NCBI GenBank assembly: GCA_044432975.1
Contig: JAWXUC010000008.1
Coordinates: 10,807-74,806 of the forward strand
From: JAWXUC01 sp044432975
GTDB taxonomy: Bacteria; Pseudomonadota; Alphaproteobacteria; RF32; CAG-239
Length of the DNA: 64,000 nucleotides
Direction of reading: 5' to 3'
Position 1 is the stretch's first letter, and the number at the start of each line of letters is the position of its first letter. Both the position numbers and the translations under genes were made by a program. Below are positions 7,692 to 15,555 of this stretch, piece by piece. The notes under the pieces were generated by a model. The model did not search any database. It was not told the DNA's origin and worked only from the letters and a program-made list of their open reading frames with translations.

Positions 7692-8528
7692 CTAATTAAC
7701 TATTTCTTTGTTTTTTATGATTAAAACTTTTTTAATACGTCTAGGATCAACATCTAAAATTTTAAAACAAACTTTTAATCCCAAATGACAAATTTCAAAC
7801 TTTTCACCTTTAGTAGGAATTCTTTGTGCTAAATGAAAAACTAAACCACCAAGAGTGTCAATTTCAATTTCTTCATCATCAATAGCATCTTTTAAGTCTA
7901 TATCTGTTTTTTCAAGAAGTTCATCTAAGTCTATTCTTGCATCTGCAATAATAGATCCATCTTGTTGTACAGTAATTGCATAGTCTTCTTCTAAATCATA
8001 TTCATCTTCAATGTCGCCAACAATTTCTTCAAGTAAATCTTCAATAGTAACCAAACCTTCTGTTCCGCCATATTCATTAATAACAATAGCAAGGTGAGTT
8101 TTGTCTTTTTGCATTTGTTTTAATAAGTCTAACACAGGCATAGAAGGTGGAACAAATGCTACTTCTCTAGACTGAAGTTCAGATATTTTTATTTGTTTTT
8201 CGCCTTTTAATAATGATTTTACCAAATCAATAACGTGAACCACACCTTCAATATCATCTAAACTTTCGTTATAAACAGGTATTCTAGAATGTCCTTTGTT
8301 TATCATTAAATTTGCTAGTTCTTCAACACTACCGTCTTTTTGAAAAGCAACAATGTTGGCTCTAGCAATCATTGCAGATGAGCATTTTGTATCTTTAAGT
8401 TCTAATACGTTTGTTAAGATTAATTGTTCATGTTCGGAAAAGTCTTTCGTCTCTGCGTCATCAATTAAGTCTTCAATAGTTTCTCTAAGTTCAGTCTTTT
8501 TCTTTGGACCGAATATTTTTTTTAGCAT
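7692..8528 (-). CDS. corC: CorC/TlyC-family CBS-domain protein
   Basis: A 278-residue cytoplasmic protein with a central CBS pair (about residues 58-180; GHSRIPVYNESLDDIEGVVH in the first, HLAIVINEYGGTEGLVTIED in the second) and a C-terminal CorC/HlyC transporter-associated domain (GDIEDEYD onward, ending in RIKKVLI). There is no DUF21 membrane part, as in enterobacterial CorC, which influences Mg/Co efflux and ribosome or envelope homeostasis. The start at 8528 is chosen because GAGGAA lies 5 bases upstream and overlaps the ybeY end; an ATG 4 codons earlier has no such site. It is the last gene of the miaB-phoH-ybeY-corC operon; the usual next gene, lnt, is absent. Confidence 0.88.
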   Translation of the reverse strand: MLKKIFGPKKKTELRETIEDLIDDAETKDFSEHEQLILTNVLELKDTKCSSAMIARANIVAFQKDGSVEELANLMINKGHSRIPVYNESLDDIEGVVHVIDLVKSLLKGEKQIKISELQSREVAFVPPSMPVLDLLKQMQKDKTHLAIVINEYGGTEGLVTIEDLLEEIVGDIEDEYDLEEDYAITVQQDGSIIADARIDLDELLEKTDIDLKDAIDDEEIEIDTLGGLVFHLAQRIPTKGEKFEICHLGLKVCFKILDVDPRRIKKVLIIKNKEIVN

Positions 8529-8529
8529 T

Positions 8530-9048
8530 TTATTCCTCATAAGGGTTGTTTATATTAAGTGTTTGTAAAATGTCAGCTTCTGTTTTTTCCATTTCTTCTG
8601 CGTCTTCATCATCTTGATGATCAAATCCCAAAAGATGTAAAATTCCATGAGCAAACAAGTGTGCAAAATGGTCTTCTGTTTTTATCTTTTTTTCTTTAGC
8701 TTCAGCCTCTAAAGTTTCTTTTGCAATAAAGATTTCTCCTAAAGCAATTTCTTGCTCTTCTTCTAACTTTTCTTTAAAATCAATGGCGTCTAAATTAGCA
8801 AAAGATAAAACATTTGTTGGCTTGTCCAATCCTCTAAACTCGTTATTTAGTTCTTGAATTTGCATATTGTTTGTTAATATTAAATTACAATAAAAATCTT
8901 TTTCAAATTCAAATAACTCAAGGTCAAACTCATTAACAATATAGTTCATTGTTGCGTTGAATGTATCATCAGCAATTTTCTGATAATGCTCTTCGTCATC
9001 ATTCCATTCTTCGTTGTCTATAATAAAAGAGTATTCAAACGTACTCAT
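8530..9048 (-). CDS. ybeY: Endoribonuclease YbeY
   Basis: YbeY is a zinc-dependent single-strand RNase needed for 16S rRNA 3'-end maturation and ribosome quality control. The signature HGILHLLGFDH carries the three zinc ligands His134, His138 and His144. The upstream core (RGLDKPTNVLSF, then LGEIFIA) is typical. The 172-residue frame starts at MSTFEYS and overlaps the end of phoH by 14 bases; a longer frame with two earlier ATG codons is open but would intrude further into phoH. An extended acidic N-terminus (DNEEWNDDEEH) is longer than in E. coli. Confidence 0.92.
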   Translation of the reverse strand: MSTFEYSFIIDNEEWNDDEEHYQKIADDTFNATMNYIVNEFDLELFEFEKDFYCNLILTNNMQIQELNNEFRGLDKPTNVLSFANLDAIDFKEKLEEEQEIALGEIFIAKETLEAEAKEKKIKTEDHFAHLFAHGILHLLGFDHQDDEDAEEMEKTEADILQTLNINNPYEE

Positions 9049-9997
9049 GTTTAATAGTTTCCTCATAAGCTTTAACAATTTTCGCCACTAAACCATGACG
9101 AACAACGTCTTTTGATGAAAATTCAGTAATGCCAATATTGTCAATGTTGCCCAATATTTTTGTTGCATCACGCAAACCAGAATTAACTCCTTTAGGGAGA
9201 TCGACTTGGCTTAAGTCTCCATTAATAACCATTCTAGAGTTTTCTCCTAGACGAGTTAAAAACATTTTCATTTGCATTGTAGTTGTGTTTTGCGCTTCAT
9301 CTAAAATAACAAACGCATTAGATAATGTTCTACCACGCATAAATGCCAACGGAGCAATTTCAATTTCGCCAATAGCAAGTTTTTTATCAACAGTTTCAGC
9401 AGGCAACATTTCGTACAATGCATCATATAACGGTCTAAGATAAGGGTCAACTTTGTCTTTTAAGTCTCCTGGTAAAAAGCCTAAATTTTCGCCAGCTTCT
9501 ACAGCAGGACGAGAAAGAATTATCTTGTCAACTTTGCCTTCTAACATCATAGTAACAGCTAGTGCAACAGCCAAATATGTTTTACCAGTACCAGCAGGTC
9601 CAAGGCCAAAAACAAGTTCATTGCCCATCATAGATTGAATATATTGAGCTTGAGTTGCAGAACGTGGATAAATATGACGCTTTTGAGTCTTCAAAACAAT
9701 TTCAGCCATTTCTTTTGCGTCCATATGTTTTTCTGTATTATCGCAATCGTTGCCACCAAGTCTAACTGCAGCCTTAACTTCTTCTGCGCCAATTGCAATG
9801 CTCTTAGATGCTTTGTTATATAATATATCTATAGCAAGTTTAGCTTGTTCTGCTTTTTCTTCATTGCCATTAATAGTAATTTCATTGCCAAAAACAGCAA
9901 TTTCAACATTAAGTATTTGTTCAATTAGTCTAAGGTTTGAATCTTGTGGTCCAACAAGTTGTTGAATTAAAGTATTGTTAAAAAGTTCAAACTTCAT
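9035..9997 (-). CDS. phoH: PhoH-like ATPase (YbeZ)
   Basis: PhoH/YbeZ-family P-loop ATPase of 320 residues, a partner of YbeY in RNA metabolism. Walker A GPAGTGKTY is near residue 135 and Walker B FVILDEAQNTT is about 90 residues later. A GDLSQVDLP sensor follows, and an N-terminal KH-like segment (EQILNVEIAVFGNEITINGN) precedes the ATPase core. It overlaps the end of miaB by 11 bases and precedes ybeY, the conserved alphaproteobacterial order. AAAGGAAAAATAA before the ATG is a modest ribosome binding site. Confidence 0.93.
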   Translation of the reverse strand: MKFELFNNTLIQQLVGPQDSNLRLIEQILNVEIAVFGNEITINGNEEKAEQAKLAIDILYNKASKSIAIGAEEVKAAVRLGGNDCDNTEKHMDAKEMAEIVLKTQKRHIYPRSATQAQYIQSMMGNELVFGLGPAGTGKTYLAVALAVTMMLEGKVDKIILSRPAVEAGENLGFLPGDLKDKVDPYLRPLYDALYEMLPAETVDKKLAIGEIEIAPLAFMRGRTLSNAFVILDEAQNTTTMQMKMFLTRLGENSRMVINGDLSQVDLPKGVNSGLRDATKILGNIDNIGITEFSSKDVVRHGLVAKIVKAYEETIKHEYV

Positions 9998-11321
9998 TTA
10001 TTTTTCCTTTTAAAGAGTTAAGCGTTGCATGTGTTATATTAACATCAAGAATCTTATTTAAGCAAGAATTATCAAGAGTCGTGTGGACACTTTGCATATA
10101 AGGTGTTCTTCCAAAAAGCACATCTCCGTTAGAAGAGATTTCTTCAAACAACACGCTCATGCTCTTGTTAACGCAAGATTCGTTGAATTTCTTTTGATAA
10201 TAAAACAATAAGTCTTGCAAAATAGTTAATCTTTCAGATTTTAATTCTTCAGGTATTTGATTGTCCATCAAAGCAGCTTTTGTTTGTGGGCGAGGAGAGT
10301 ATTTGAATGAATATGCTTGAATATATTGCACTTCTTTAACAAGTTCTAGCGTGTTCTTAAAATCTTGATCTGTCTCTCCAGGAAAGCCAACGATAAAGTC
10401 AGAAGACATTCCTATGTTTGGATTTGCTTTTTTTAGTTTTTCAAAAACGCTTAGATATTGAGATATGCTGTATCTTCTTCTCATTGCCTTTAATATGTTG
10501 TCGCTACCTGATTGAGCAGGCAAATGCATATATGGCATTAAGATATCAAGCTCTTTGTGGCAAGCAATAATGTTGTCGCTCATTTCAGACGGATAAGAAG
10601 TTGTATAACGCAAACGTTTTAAACCATCAAGTTTAGCTAACTCATGCATTAAATAAGCCAAGTCTTTTTCTTGTTCGTCAGATCCAAGTCCATGATAGCC
10701 ATTAACATTTTGCCCTAAAAGATTAATTTCTAAAGTTCCTGTGTCAATAAGCTTTTTAGCTTCTTCTAAAACATCTTTAACAGGGCGAGAAAATTCTCTA
10801 CCTCTGGTATAGGGAACAACGCAATAAGAACAAAAATTATTGCATCCTTCTTGAATAGCTAAAAAAGAAGTTGAAGAGTTTGATTTTATTTCTGGTAATA
10901 AATCAAATTTAGAGATTGTTGGAATAGAAACATCTATCGCAAACTCTTTTTCTTCTTGCCCTAAAATATCATCAATAATGTTGCCAACGTTGTGATAGTT
11001 TAATGGCCCTAAAACAAAATCAACATATTTTGCGCGTTTTTTGATTGTTTCACCAAGTGCCTTAGCAACACAACCAGCAACGCCAATGAAGGTTTGTAGA
11101 CCTTGTTTTTCTCTTTCAATCTTAATTTTTCTAAGTCTGCCAAGGTGGGAAAATACTTTTTCATCAGCTTTTTCTCTAATATGGCAAGTGTTAAGTATAA
11201 CAATGTCAGCATCTTTAACCAAATTAGCTTCAGTATGCCCATGTTGTTTTAATACATCTGCCATGCGATCGCTATCATATACGTTCATTTGGCAGCCAAA
11301 AGTTTTAATAAAATATTTCAT
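9987..11321 (-). CDS. miaB: tRNA-2-methylthio-N6-isopentenyladenosine synthase
   Basis: Radical-SAM methylthiotransferase adding the 2-methylthio group to i6A37 of tRNAs. N-terminal UPF0004 cluster cysteines are visible at C10 (TFGCQMN), C46 (NTCHIRE) and C84 (AGCVAK). The radical-SAM CxxxCxxC is GCNNFCSYC (C160, C164, C167), followed by PYTRGRE. The C-terminal TRAM region is present (about 60 residues, ending at LKGKINEV). The start MKYFIKTFGCQ matches the family N-terminus; an ATG four codons upstream is also possible, and neither has a good ribosome binding site. First gene of the four-gene minus-strand operon. Confidence 0.95.
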   Translation of the reverse strand: MKYFIKTFGCQMNVYDSDRMADVLKQHGHTEANLVKDADIVILNTCHIREKADEKVFSHLGRLRKIKIEREKQGLQTFIGVAGCVAKALGETIKKRAKYVDFVLGPLNYHNVGNIIDDILGQEEKEFAIDVSIPTISKFDLLPEIKSNSSTSFLAIQEGCNNFCSYCVVPYTRGREFSRPVKDVLEEAKKLIDTGTLEINLLGQNVNGYHGLGSDEQEKDLAYLMHELAKLDGLKRLRYTTSYPSEMSDNIIACHKELDILMPYMHLPAQSGSDNILKAMRRRYSISQYLSVFEKLKKANPNIGMSSDFIVGFPGETDQDFKNTLELVKEVQYIQAYSFKYSPRPQTKAALMDNQIPEELKSERLTILQDLLFYYQKKFNESCVNKSMSVLFEEISSNGDVLFGRTPYMQSVHTTLDNSCLNKILDVNITHATLNSLKGKINEV

Positions 11322-11396
11322 AACCGCTAGCATATATATAAATTTTTATTTTGCAACTTTTTATGTTGTTGCAGAGTTGAAATGCTGAAAGGTCTA

Positions 11397-11465
11397 GTTA
11401 AAGTTGCCTAGCGCTGCAAAATACCTTGTTAAAGTTGCTTAGTACTGCAAAGCGCCTGTTAACTT
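11397..11465. repeat. Two-and-a-bit tandem repeat of about 30 bp
   Basis: GTTAAAGTTGCCTAGCGCTG plus 11 more bases (11397-11427) is followed by GTTAAAGTTGCTTAGTACTG plus 10 more (11428-11457), then a truncated third copy, GTTAACTTT. It lies in the miaB-dksA divergent intergenic region, just before the long palindrome. Confidence 0.7.
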
Positions 11466-11477
11466 TTAATGACTATC

Positions 11478-11525
11478 AATAAATAACGCATAACGTTAAA
11501 CGTTTAACGTTATGCGTTATTTATT
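11478..11525. repeat. Perfect 48-bp palindrome
   Basis: The left half begins AATAAATAACGCATAACG and the right half ends CGTTATGCGTTATTTATT. All 24 base pairs of the arms match with no spacer, centred on AAAC|GTTT. It lies between the divergent miaB and dksA genes, where no terminator is expected, so a regulator or recombinase site is more likely than termination. Nothing else coding is seen in 11322-11659. Confidence 0.85.
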
Positions 11526-11659
11526 TTGGATTTGCTTTGTTTTGTGTGTTGTTGATGGTTATTAGGTGTTTTTTCTGTTAAAAACTAAAAAAGCGCTTGT
11601 AAATATTAGTTTTTTTATTATATTAAGTGCAAATTAATGTAAGATACCGGAGTACAAAT

Positions 11660-12085
11660 ATGAACACAGCAGTTATATTACCACCCGACTATAAGCCGAG
11701 TTTAGATGAAGAATATATGAATGAAATGCAGGTTGAGTATTTCAGACAAAAATTATTAAATTGGAAAAAAGATTTAATCGCTCAAGCTGTTGAAACAGTT
11801 TCAGATCTTAGAGAAGGCGGATTAAATCAACCAGATGAGCTTGACAGAGCCGCATTAGAATCAAATAAAGCTCTTGAGCTTAGGACAAGAGATAGAGCAA
11901 GAAAGTTAATTTCTAAGATAGACAGCGCTTTAATGAGAATAGAATTTGGCGAATATGGATATTGTGAAGAAACTGGGGAGCCAATTGGTATTGCAAGATT
12001 AGAAGCTCGCCCTGTTGCAACACTTTCTATTGAAGCACAAGAGCGTCATGAACGTTTAGAAAAGACTTATGATGATGAAGCCTAA
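11660..12085 (+). CDS. dksA: DksA-family transcription factor (zinc-poor type)
   Basis: A 141-residue RNA-polymerase secondary-channel factor working with ppGpp. The coiled coil (about 20-90) has the tip region NQPDELDRA. The C-terminal finger is YGYCEETGEPIGIARLEARP followed by VATLSIEAQE. Only the first of the four zinc cysteines (C102) is kept; the others are Thr, Ser and Ala, as in other alphaproteobacterial DksA proteins that keep the fold without zinc. The start at 11660 has GGAG upstream; a longer frame from 11627 is open but has no ribosome binding site. It overlaps maf by 17 bases and probably heads a dksA-maf-rng operon. Confidence 0.9.
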   Translation: MNTAVILPPDYKPSLDEEYMNEMQVEYFRQKLLNWKKDLIAQAVETVSDLREGGLNQPDELDRAALESNKALELRTRDRARKLISKIDSALMRIEFGEYGYCEETGEPIGIARLEARPVATLSIEAQERHERLEKTYDDEA

Positions 12086-12641
12086 AGACTATATTTTAGG
12101 TTCTCAGTCTAAGCATAGATTAAATCTTTTAGAAACTATTGGATACCTGCCAAAAGAAGTTTGTGGTGCAGATATTGATGAAACTCCTTTTGATAAAGAA
12201 AAGCCAACAGAATATGTAAAAAGAATGGCAAAAGAAAAAGCTCTTAAAGTTGCAGGTTTGCATAAGGGGGAAGTTGTCTTGGCCTCTGATACGATTATTG
12301 TTGTGGGTAGGCGTATTATTCAAAAAGCTAGTAGTCCTGAAGAGCAGGCGAAAGTTATGCATCTTTTATCAGGCACAGCTAATAAGGTTTTAACAGCCAT
12401 TTGTGTTGTTGATAGAAACGGCAAAGCTATGGTTAGGGTTTCAGAAACAAAAGTATATTTAAAAAGATTGTCGTCAAAAGAAATTCAAGAATATGTAGAT
12501 TGTCAAGAGTGGGTAGGCTGCGCAGGCTATGCTATCGAAGGCAAGCTGCAAGGTTATGTTAAAAAGATTGTTGGGTCTTATTCTTCTGTTGTTGGAATAG
12601 ATCTATATGTAACAAAACAACTTTTAGATGGAGTATTATAA
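12069..12641 (+). CDS. maf: Maf-family nucleotide pyrophosphatase
   Basis: Maf proteins hydrolyse dTTP/UTP or modified nucleoside triphosphates to monophosphates as house-cleaning enzymes. Visible motifs: the N-terminal LGSQSKHRLNLL (canonical LASxSPRRxxLL; the usual SPRR is SKHR here), ADIDETP near residue 35, VLASDTIIV with the catalytic Asp, and YAIEGKLQGYVKKIVGSYSS near the C-terminus. 190 residues, the normal length. Three consecutive ATG codons at the start make the exact initiator uncertain. It overlaps dksA and is followed with no gap by the RNase gene. Confidence 0.88.
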   Translation: MMMKPKDYILGSQSKHRLNLLETIGYLPKEVCGADIDETPFDKEKPTEYVKRMAKEKALKVAGLHKGEVVLASDTIIVVGRRIIQKASSPEEQAKVMHLLSGTANKVLTAICVVDRNGKAMVRVSETKVYLKRLSSKEIQEYVDCQEWVGCAGYAIEGKLQGYVKKIVGSYSSVVGIDLYVTKQLLDGVL

Positions 12642-13733
12642 ATGAGCGTAGATTTAATATTATATGAAAAACAAGGTAGCCAAACAAAAATAGCCCTTTT
12701 AGAAGAAGGTAGTTTAAGAGAAATAGAAATTATAGATGAGGCTAAACCAACAGAAGGCAATATTTATTCTGGTAAAATTGTAGAAAAATTAACTTTAGCA
12801 AATGATAGAATAGGCTTTTTAGTAAATATTGGTTTTGAACAACTAGCGTTTATGAATGCAAAAGAAGAAGATGGTTTTACAGAAGGTCAAGCAATCGTTG
12901 TTCAAATTTCTCAAGAAGGTCGTCAAGAAAAAGGCGCAAAAGTTACAACAGAACTTCAGTTTGTTGGCTCTTGTTTGGTTTATTGTCCATTTAAAGCAGG
13001 AATTCAAGTTTCTCAAAAAATTGCAAACAATAAAGAGGTAGAAGCAAAAAAATCTTTAGTAGAAAAAGAAATCAAAGAAGGTGAAGGTTGGATTCTAAGA
13101 ACTGCAATTGCAAATGCTGATGATGAAGAAGTTTTAGCAGAGATGCAATATTTAAGAGATTCATATAAAGATACACAAGAAAAAATTGAAAAAGCAAAAT
13201 CTCCTAGCTTGTTAAAGGTTAAAGATAATTCTTTATTTGAATATGTTTCAAAATATCAAGATAGTTTAGAAAAAATTATTACAAATGTTAGAAAATTAGA
13301 AGAAACTTTTGAAGTTGAAATTTCAAAAGAGCCTTTTAAGGATTATGGTATTGAAGATGCAATTTCAGAAGCTTTGTTGCCTTATGCAAAATTGCCTTCT
13401 GGAGGCCGTGTTCATTTTGAAGAAACTAGAGCTTGTGTTTGTATTGATGTTGATAGTTCTGAAGACAATGGAGCAGGTACAATATCTTCTCTTAATATAG
13501 AAGCAGCAATAGAGATTGCAAAGCAAGTTAAGTTAAGAAATTTAAGTGGTAAAATCGTAATTGATTTTGCGGGTCAATCAGAATATAGATACTTAAAGCC
13601 AGCAATTGTTGCTTTGCAAAAAGAGTTAAGATTAGATGCAACCAGAACTTTTGGTCTTAACTTAAGTCAAGTTGGTTTGGTAGAGTTTATCAGACAAAGA
13701 AAAAGAGCATCATTAAAAGATTCTCTTGCATAA
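12642..13733 (+). CDS. Ribonuclease E/G family protein (short)
   Basis: A 363-residue RNase E/G-family protein. After an N-terminal strand region comes the S1-like part (GNIYSGKIVEKL...GFLVNIGFEQLAFM). The catalytic segment has LPSGGRVHFEETRACVCIDVD, followed by the magnesium-binding stretch (NIEAAIEIAKQVKLRNLSGK, IVIDFA). It ends soon after RTFGLNLSQVGLVEFIRQRK, where full RNase G or E would continue into the zinc-link and small domains, so this is a minimal form. The gene abuts maf (no intergenic bases). It could act in rRNA 5' maturation or mRNA decay. Confidence 0.85.
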   Translation: MSVDLILYEKQGSQTKIALLEEGSLREIEIIDEAKPTEGNIYSGKIVEKLTLANDRIGFLVNIGFEQLAFMNAKEEDGFTEGQAIVVQISQEGRQEKGAKVTTELQFVGSCLVYCPFKAGIQVSQKIANNKEVEAKKSLVEKEIKEGEGWILRTAIANADDEEVLAEMQYLRDSYKDTQEKIEKAKSPSLLKVKDNSLFEYVSKYQDSLEKIITNVRKLEETFEVEISKEPFKDYGIEDAISEALLPYAKLPSGGRVHFEETRACVCIDVDSSEDNGAGTISSLNIEAAIEIAKQVKLRNLSGKIVIDFAGQSEYRYLKPAIVALQKELRLDATRTFGLNLSQVGLVEFIRQRKRASLKDSLA

Positions 13734-13786
13734 TAAAAAAATAGTGATAACGTTTTTATGTTACTAATTTATAAAAGGAAAAAAAG

Positions 13787-13996
13787 ATGACTACAGGTAC
13801 AGTAAAGTGGTTTAACGGTAAAAAAGGCTATGGCTTTATTACTCCAGACAACGGCGGTGAGGATGTTTTTGTTCATGTTACTGCTGTTAAGGCTTCAGGC
13901 ATAAGATATTTGAACGAAAATGACAAAGTTTCTTATGAATTAGTAGAAGAAAAAGGTAAAATGGCTGCATCTAATCTTAAAGTTATTACAGAATAG
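13787..13996 (+). CDS. cspA: Cold-shock domain protein
   Basis: A 69-residue CspA-family RNA chaperone. RNP1 is KGYGFITP and RNP2 is VFVHVTAV, within a single five-strand OB fold beginning TGTVKWFNGKKG. Full length for the family. An AAAGGAAA ribosome binding site precedes it and a strong terminator follows 17 bases after the stop, so it is monocistronic. The paralog (cspA, cspC and so on) cannot be decided. Confidence 0.93.
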   Translation: MTTGTVKWFNGKKGYGFITPDNGGEDVFVHVTAVKASGIRYLNENDKVSYELVEEKGKMAASNLKVITE

Positions 13997-14012
13997 TATC
14001 AACCAAAAGAAA

Positions 14013-14041
14013 GCGCCCCTTAATTAGGGGCGTTTTTTTTG
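14013..14041 (+). terminator. Rho-independent terminator after cspA
   Basis: GCGCCCC, loop TTAATTA, GGGGCG, then nine T. Confidence 0.9.
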
Positions 14042-14140
14042 TGCAAAAAAGTCTTGCAAAATAAAATTTTATCTGTATTTTAACACTCGTTAACCTTGCT
14101 TGCGCTAAGACTCGCAGGCTATTTAGCAAAGAAAACGTTA

Positions 14141-14149
14141 TGCTATAAT
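14141..14149 (+). promoter_or_regulatory. Extended -10 promoter of rpsF operon
   Basis: TGCTATAAT is a perfect extended -10 (TGnTATAAT) 19 bases before the rpsF ATG. No good -35 is visible, as is usual for this class. AAGGAG lies between it and the start. Confidence 0.6.
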
Positions 14150-14168
14150 AACCAAAAGGAGATTTTAA

Positions 14169-14531
14169 ATGGCATTATATGAAAGTGTGATTATCGCACG
14201 TCAAGACTTGGGTGCATCTCAAGTAAATTCTATCGTTGAAGGCTTATCAACATTAGTTGAAGCAAATGACGGTAAAGTAGTTAGAGTAGATAACTGGGGT
14301 TTGAAAAATCTTGCTTATCGTATCAAAAAAAATAGAAAAGGTCATTATGTTTTATTGAACCTTGATATTCCTACATCATTTGTTATTGAATATGAAAGAA
14401 ATATTCGTGTAAATGAAGATATCATTAGATATTTAACTGTTAGAGTAGAAGAATTTGGAGAACCAATGAATGGTTCAGCAAAATCTGACATCGAAGCAGA
14501 CGGTACAACATCAGTTCAAGGAGAAGCATAA
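14169..14531 (+). CDS. rpsF: 30S ribosomal protein bS6
   Basis: Small-subunit protein that binds 16S rRNA together with bS18. It begins MALYESVIIARQDLGASQV and contains DNWGLKNLAYRIKKNRKGHY, the canonical bS6 motif, within a single ferredoxin-like domain and an acidic tail of about 20 residues. 120 residues. AAGGAG precedes the ATG, and the stop overlaps the rpsR start by one base (TAATG), so translation is coupled. First gene of rpsF-rpsR-rplI. Confidence 0.97.
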   Translation: MALYESVIIARQDLGASQVNSIVEGLSTLVEANDGKVVRVDNWGLKNLAYRIKKNRKGHYVLLNLDIPTSFVIEYERNIRVNEDIIRYLTVRVEEFGEPMNGSAKSDIEADGTTSVQGEA

Positions 14532-14755
14532 TGGCAAAACCAACTTTTTCAAAAAGAAAAACTTGTCCTTTCTCAGGCGAAAACGCTCTTAAGATAGATT
14601 ATAAAGATACAAAATTATTGTCTAAATTTATCTCTGAAAAAGGCAAAATGATTCCATCAAGAATTTCATCTGTATCAACAAAAAAACAAAGAGAATTAGC
14701 AACAGCTATTAAAAGAGCTAGAATTATTGCTTTGTTACCATTCGTTGCAGAATAA
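14531..14755 (+). CDS. rpsR: 30S ribosomal protein bS18
   Basis: A 74-residue basic protein with the family core IDYKDTKLLSKFISEKGKMI and the end of the motif RARIIALLPFV. The N-terminal TCPFSGE retains the Cys typical of zinc-type S18 N-termini, though without the rest of a zinc site. It assembles with bS6 on the platform of the 30S subunit. Confidence 0.97.
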   Translation: MAKPTFSKRKTCPFSGENALKIDYKDTKLLSKFISEKGKMIPSRISSVSTKKQRELATAIKRARIIALLPFVAE

Positions 14756-14766
14756 GGAGATATATA

Positions 14767-15249
14767 ATGGAAGTTATTTTATTAGAATCAATTGATAAAT
14801 TGGGCAAATTAGGTGATAAAGTTAACGTAAAAACTGGCTATGCTAGAAACTATTTATTGCCAACAAAAAAAGCTTTAAGAGCAACAGAAGCAAATATTAA
14901 AGTTTTTGAAGATAAAAAGAAAGAGTTAGAAGCTCACAACAAAGCATTATTAGAAAATGCAGTTGCAGAAGCAGAAAAACTTCAAGGCTTTATGGCAACA
15001 TTAATTAGACAAGCGGCTGAAACAGGTCAATTGTATGGTTCTGTTGGTGTAAGAGATATTGCTACAGTATTAAAAGAAGCTGGTCATAGTGTAGAAAGAA
15101 AGCTTATTTATTTAGAAAATGCAATTAAAGAATTGGGCGTTTACAAAGTAAAATTAAACCTTCACCCAGAAGTTTCTCAACATGTTTTAATTAACATTGC
15201 CAGAACAGAAGATGAAGCAAAAAAACAAGCAAAATCTTTTGAAGGCTAA
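14767..15249 (+). CDS. rplI: 50S ribosomal protein bL9
   Basis: Large-subunit protein of 160 residues. The N-terminal rRNA-binding domain is MEVILLESIDKLGKLGDKVN, then VKTGYARNYLLPTKKAL. A long connecting helix and a C-terminal domain (LYGSVGVRDIATVLKEAGH) follow. GGAG lies upstream. Last gene of the rpsF operon; a terminator follows. Confidence 0.97.
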   Translation: MEVILLESIDKLGKLGDKVNVKTGYARNYLLPTKKALRATEANIKVFEDKKKELEAHNKALLENAVAEAEKLQGFMATLIRQAAETGQLYGSVGVRDIATVLKEAGHSVERKLIYLENAIKELGVYKVKLNLHPEVSQHVLINIARTEDEAKKQAKSFEG

Positions 15250-15270
15250 TTAGTTTTTAAGATATAAAAA

Positions 15271-15297
15271 AGGAAAGCAAATGCTTTCCTTTTTTTG
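15271..15297 (+). terminator. Rho-independent terminator after rplI
   Basis: AGGAAAGCA/TGCTTTCCT stem with a tight loop and seven or more T, 21 bases after the stop. Confidence 0.9.
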
Positions 15298-15321
15298 TTT
15301 GCGTATAAGATTTAAGTTTAG

Positions 15322-15396
15322 AATATAGCAAACGCAAAATTATTTGATTGCATATCTCTTGTAGGGAACAGTCTTGACTGTTCCTTGTATAATATG
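15322..15396. repeat. Intergenic palindromic element, copy matching 63361-63435 inverted
   Basis: About 74 bases (AATATAGCAAACGCAAAATT through to TTGTATAATATGGCT) are almost identical, in inverted orientation, to 63361-63435. Inside is the perfect hairpin GGAACAGTC-TT-GACTGTTCC preceded by TTGTAG. Confidence 0.85.
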
Positions 15397-15404
15397 GCTA
15401 GACC

Positions 15405-15552
15405 ATTTTACGAAAAGATAGAATATACCTGTGAAGGATTTTGTTTTTTGAATTTATTTTTATTTATGAAGTGTAGTGGACTACAGTTTATAAATAAAAA
15501 TAAAGAACAAAAAGCAAAAGACGAGCAAGGGGATTCTATCTTTTCGTGAAAT
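15405..15552. repeat. MITE-like 148-bp inverted-repeat element
   Basis: The terminal arms ATTTTACGAAAAGATAGAAT and ATTCTATCTTTTCGTGAAAT are 19/20 complementary. Nested inside is a long AT hairpin: TTTATTTTTATTTAT against ATAAATAAAAATAAA, with TGTAG-TGGA-CTACA at the tip. It encodes no transposase. The right arm begins at the stop codon of the neighbouring minus-strand gene, and the same arm sequence appears once more near 2785. Confidence 0.75.
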
Positions 15553-15555
15553 ACT

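Noticed and set aside
11478..11525. Palindrome as a Rho-independent terminator
   Set aside because: It lies between divergent genes, has no T tract matched to a gene end, and shows no GC-rich stem.
15322..15552. CRISPR array
   Set aside because: The repeats are inverted and mosaic; there are no regularly spaced direct repeats and no cas genes in the window.
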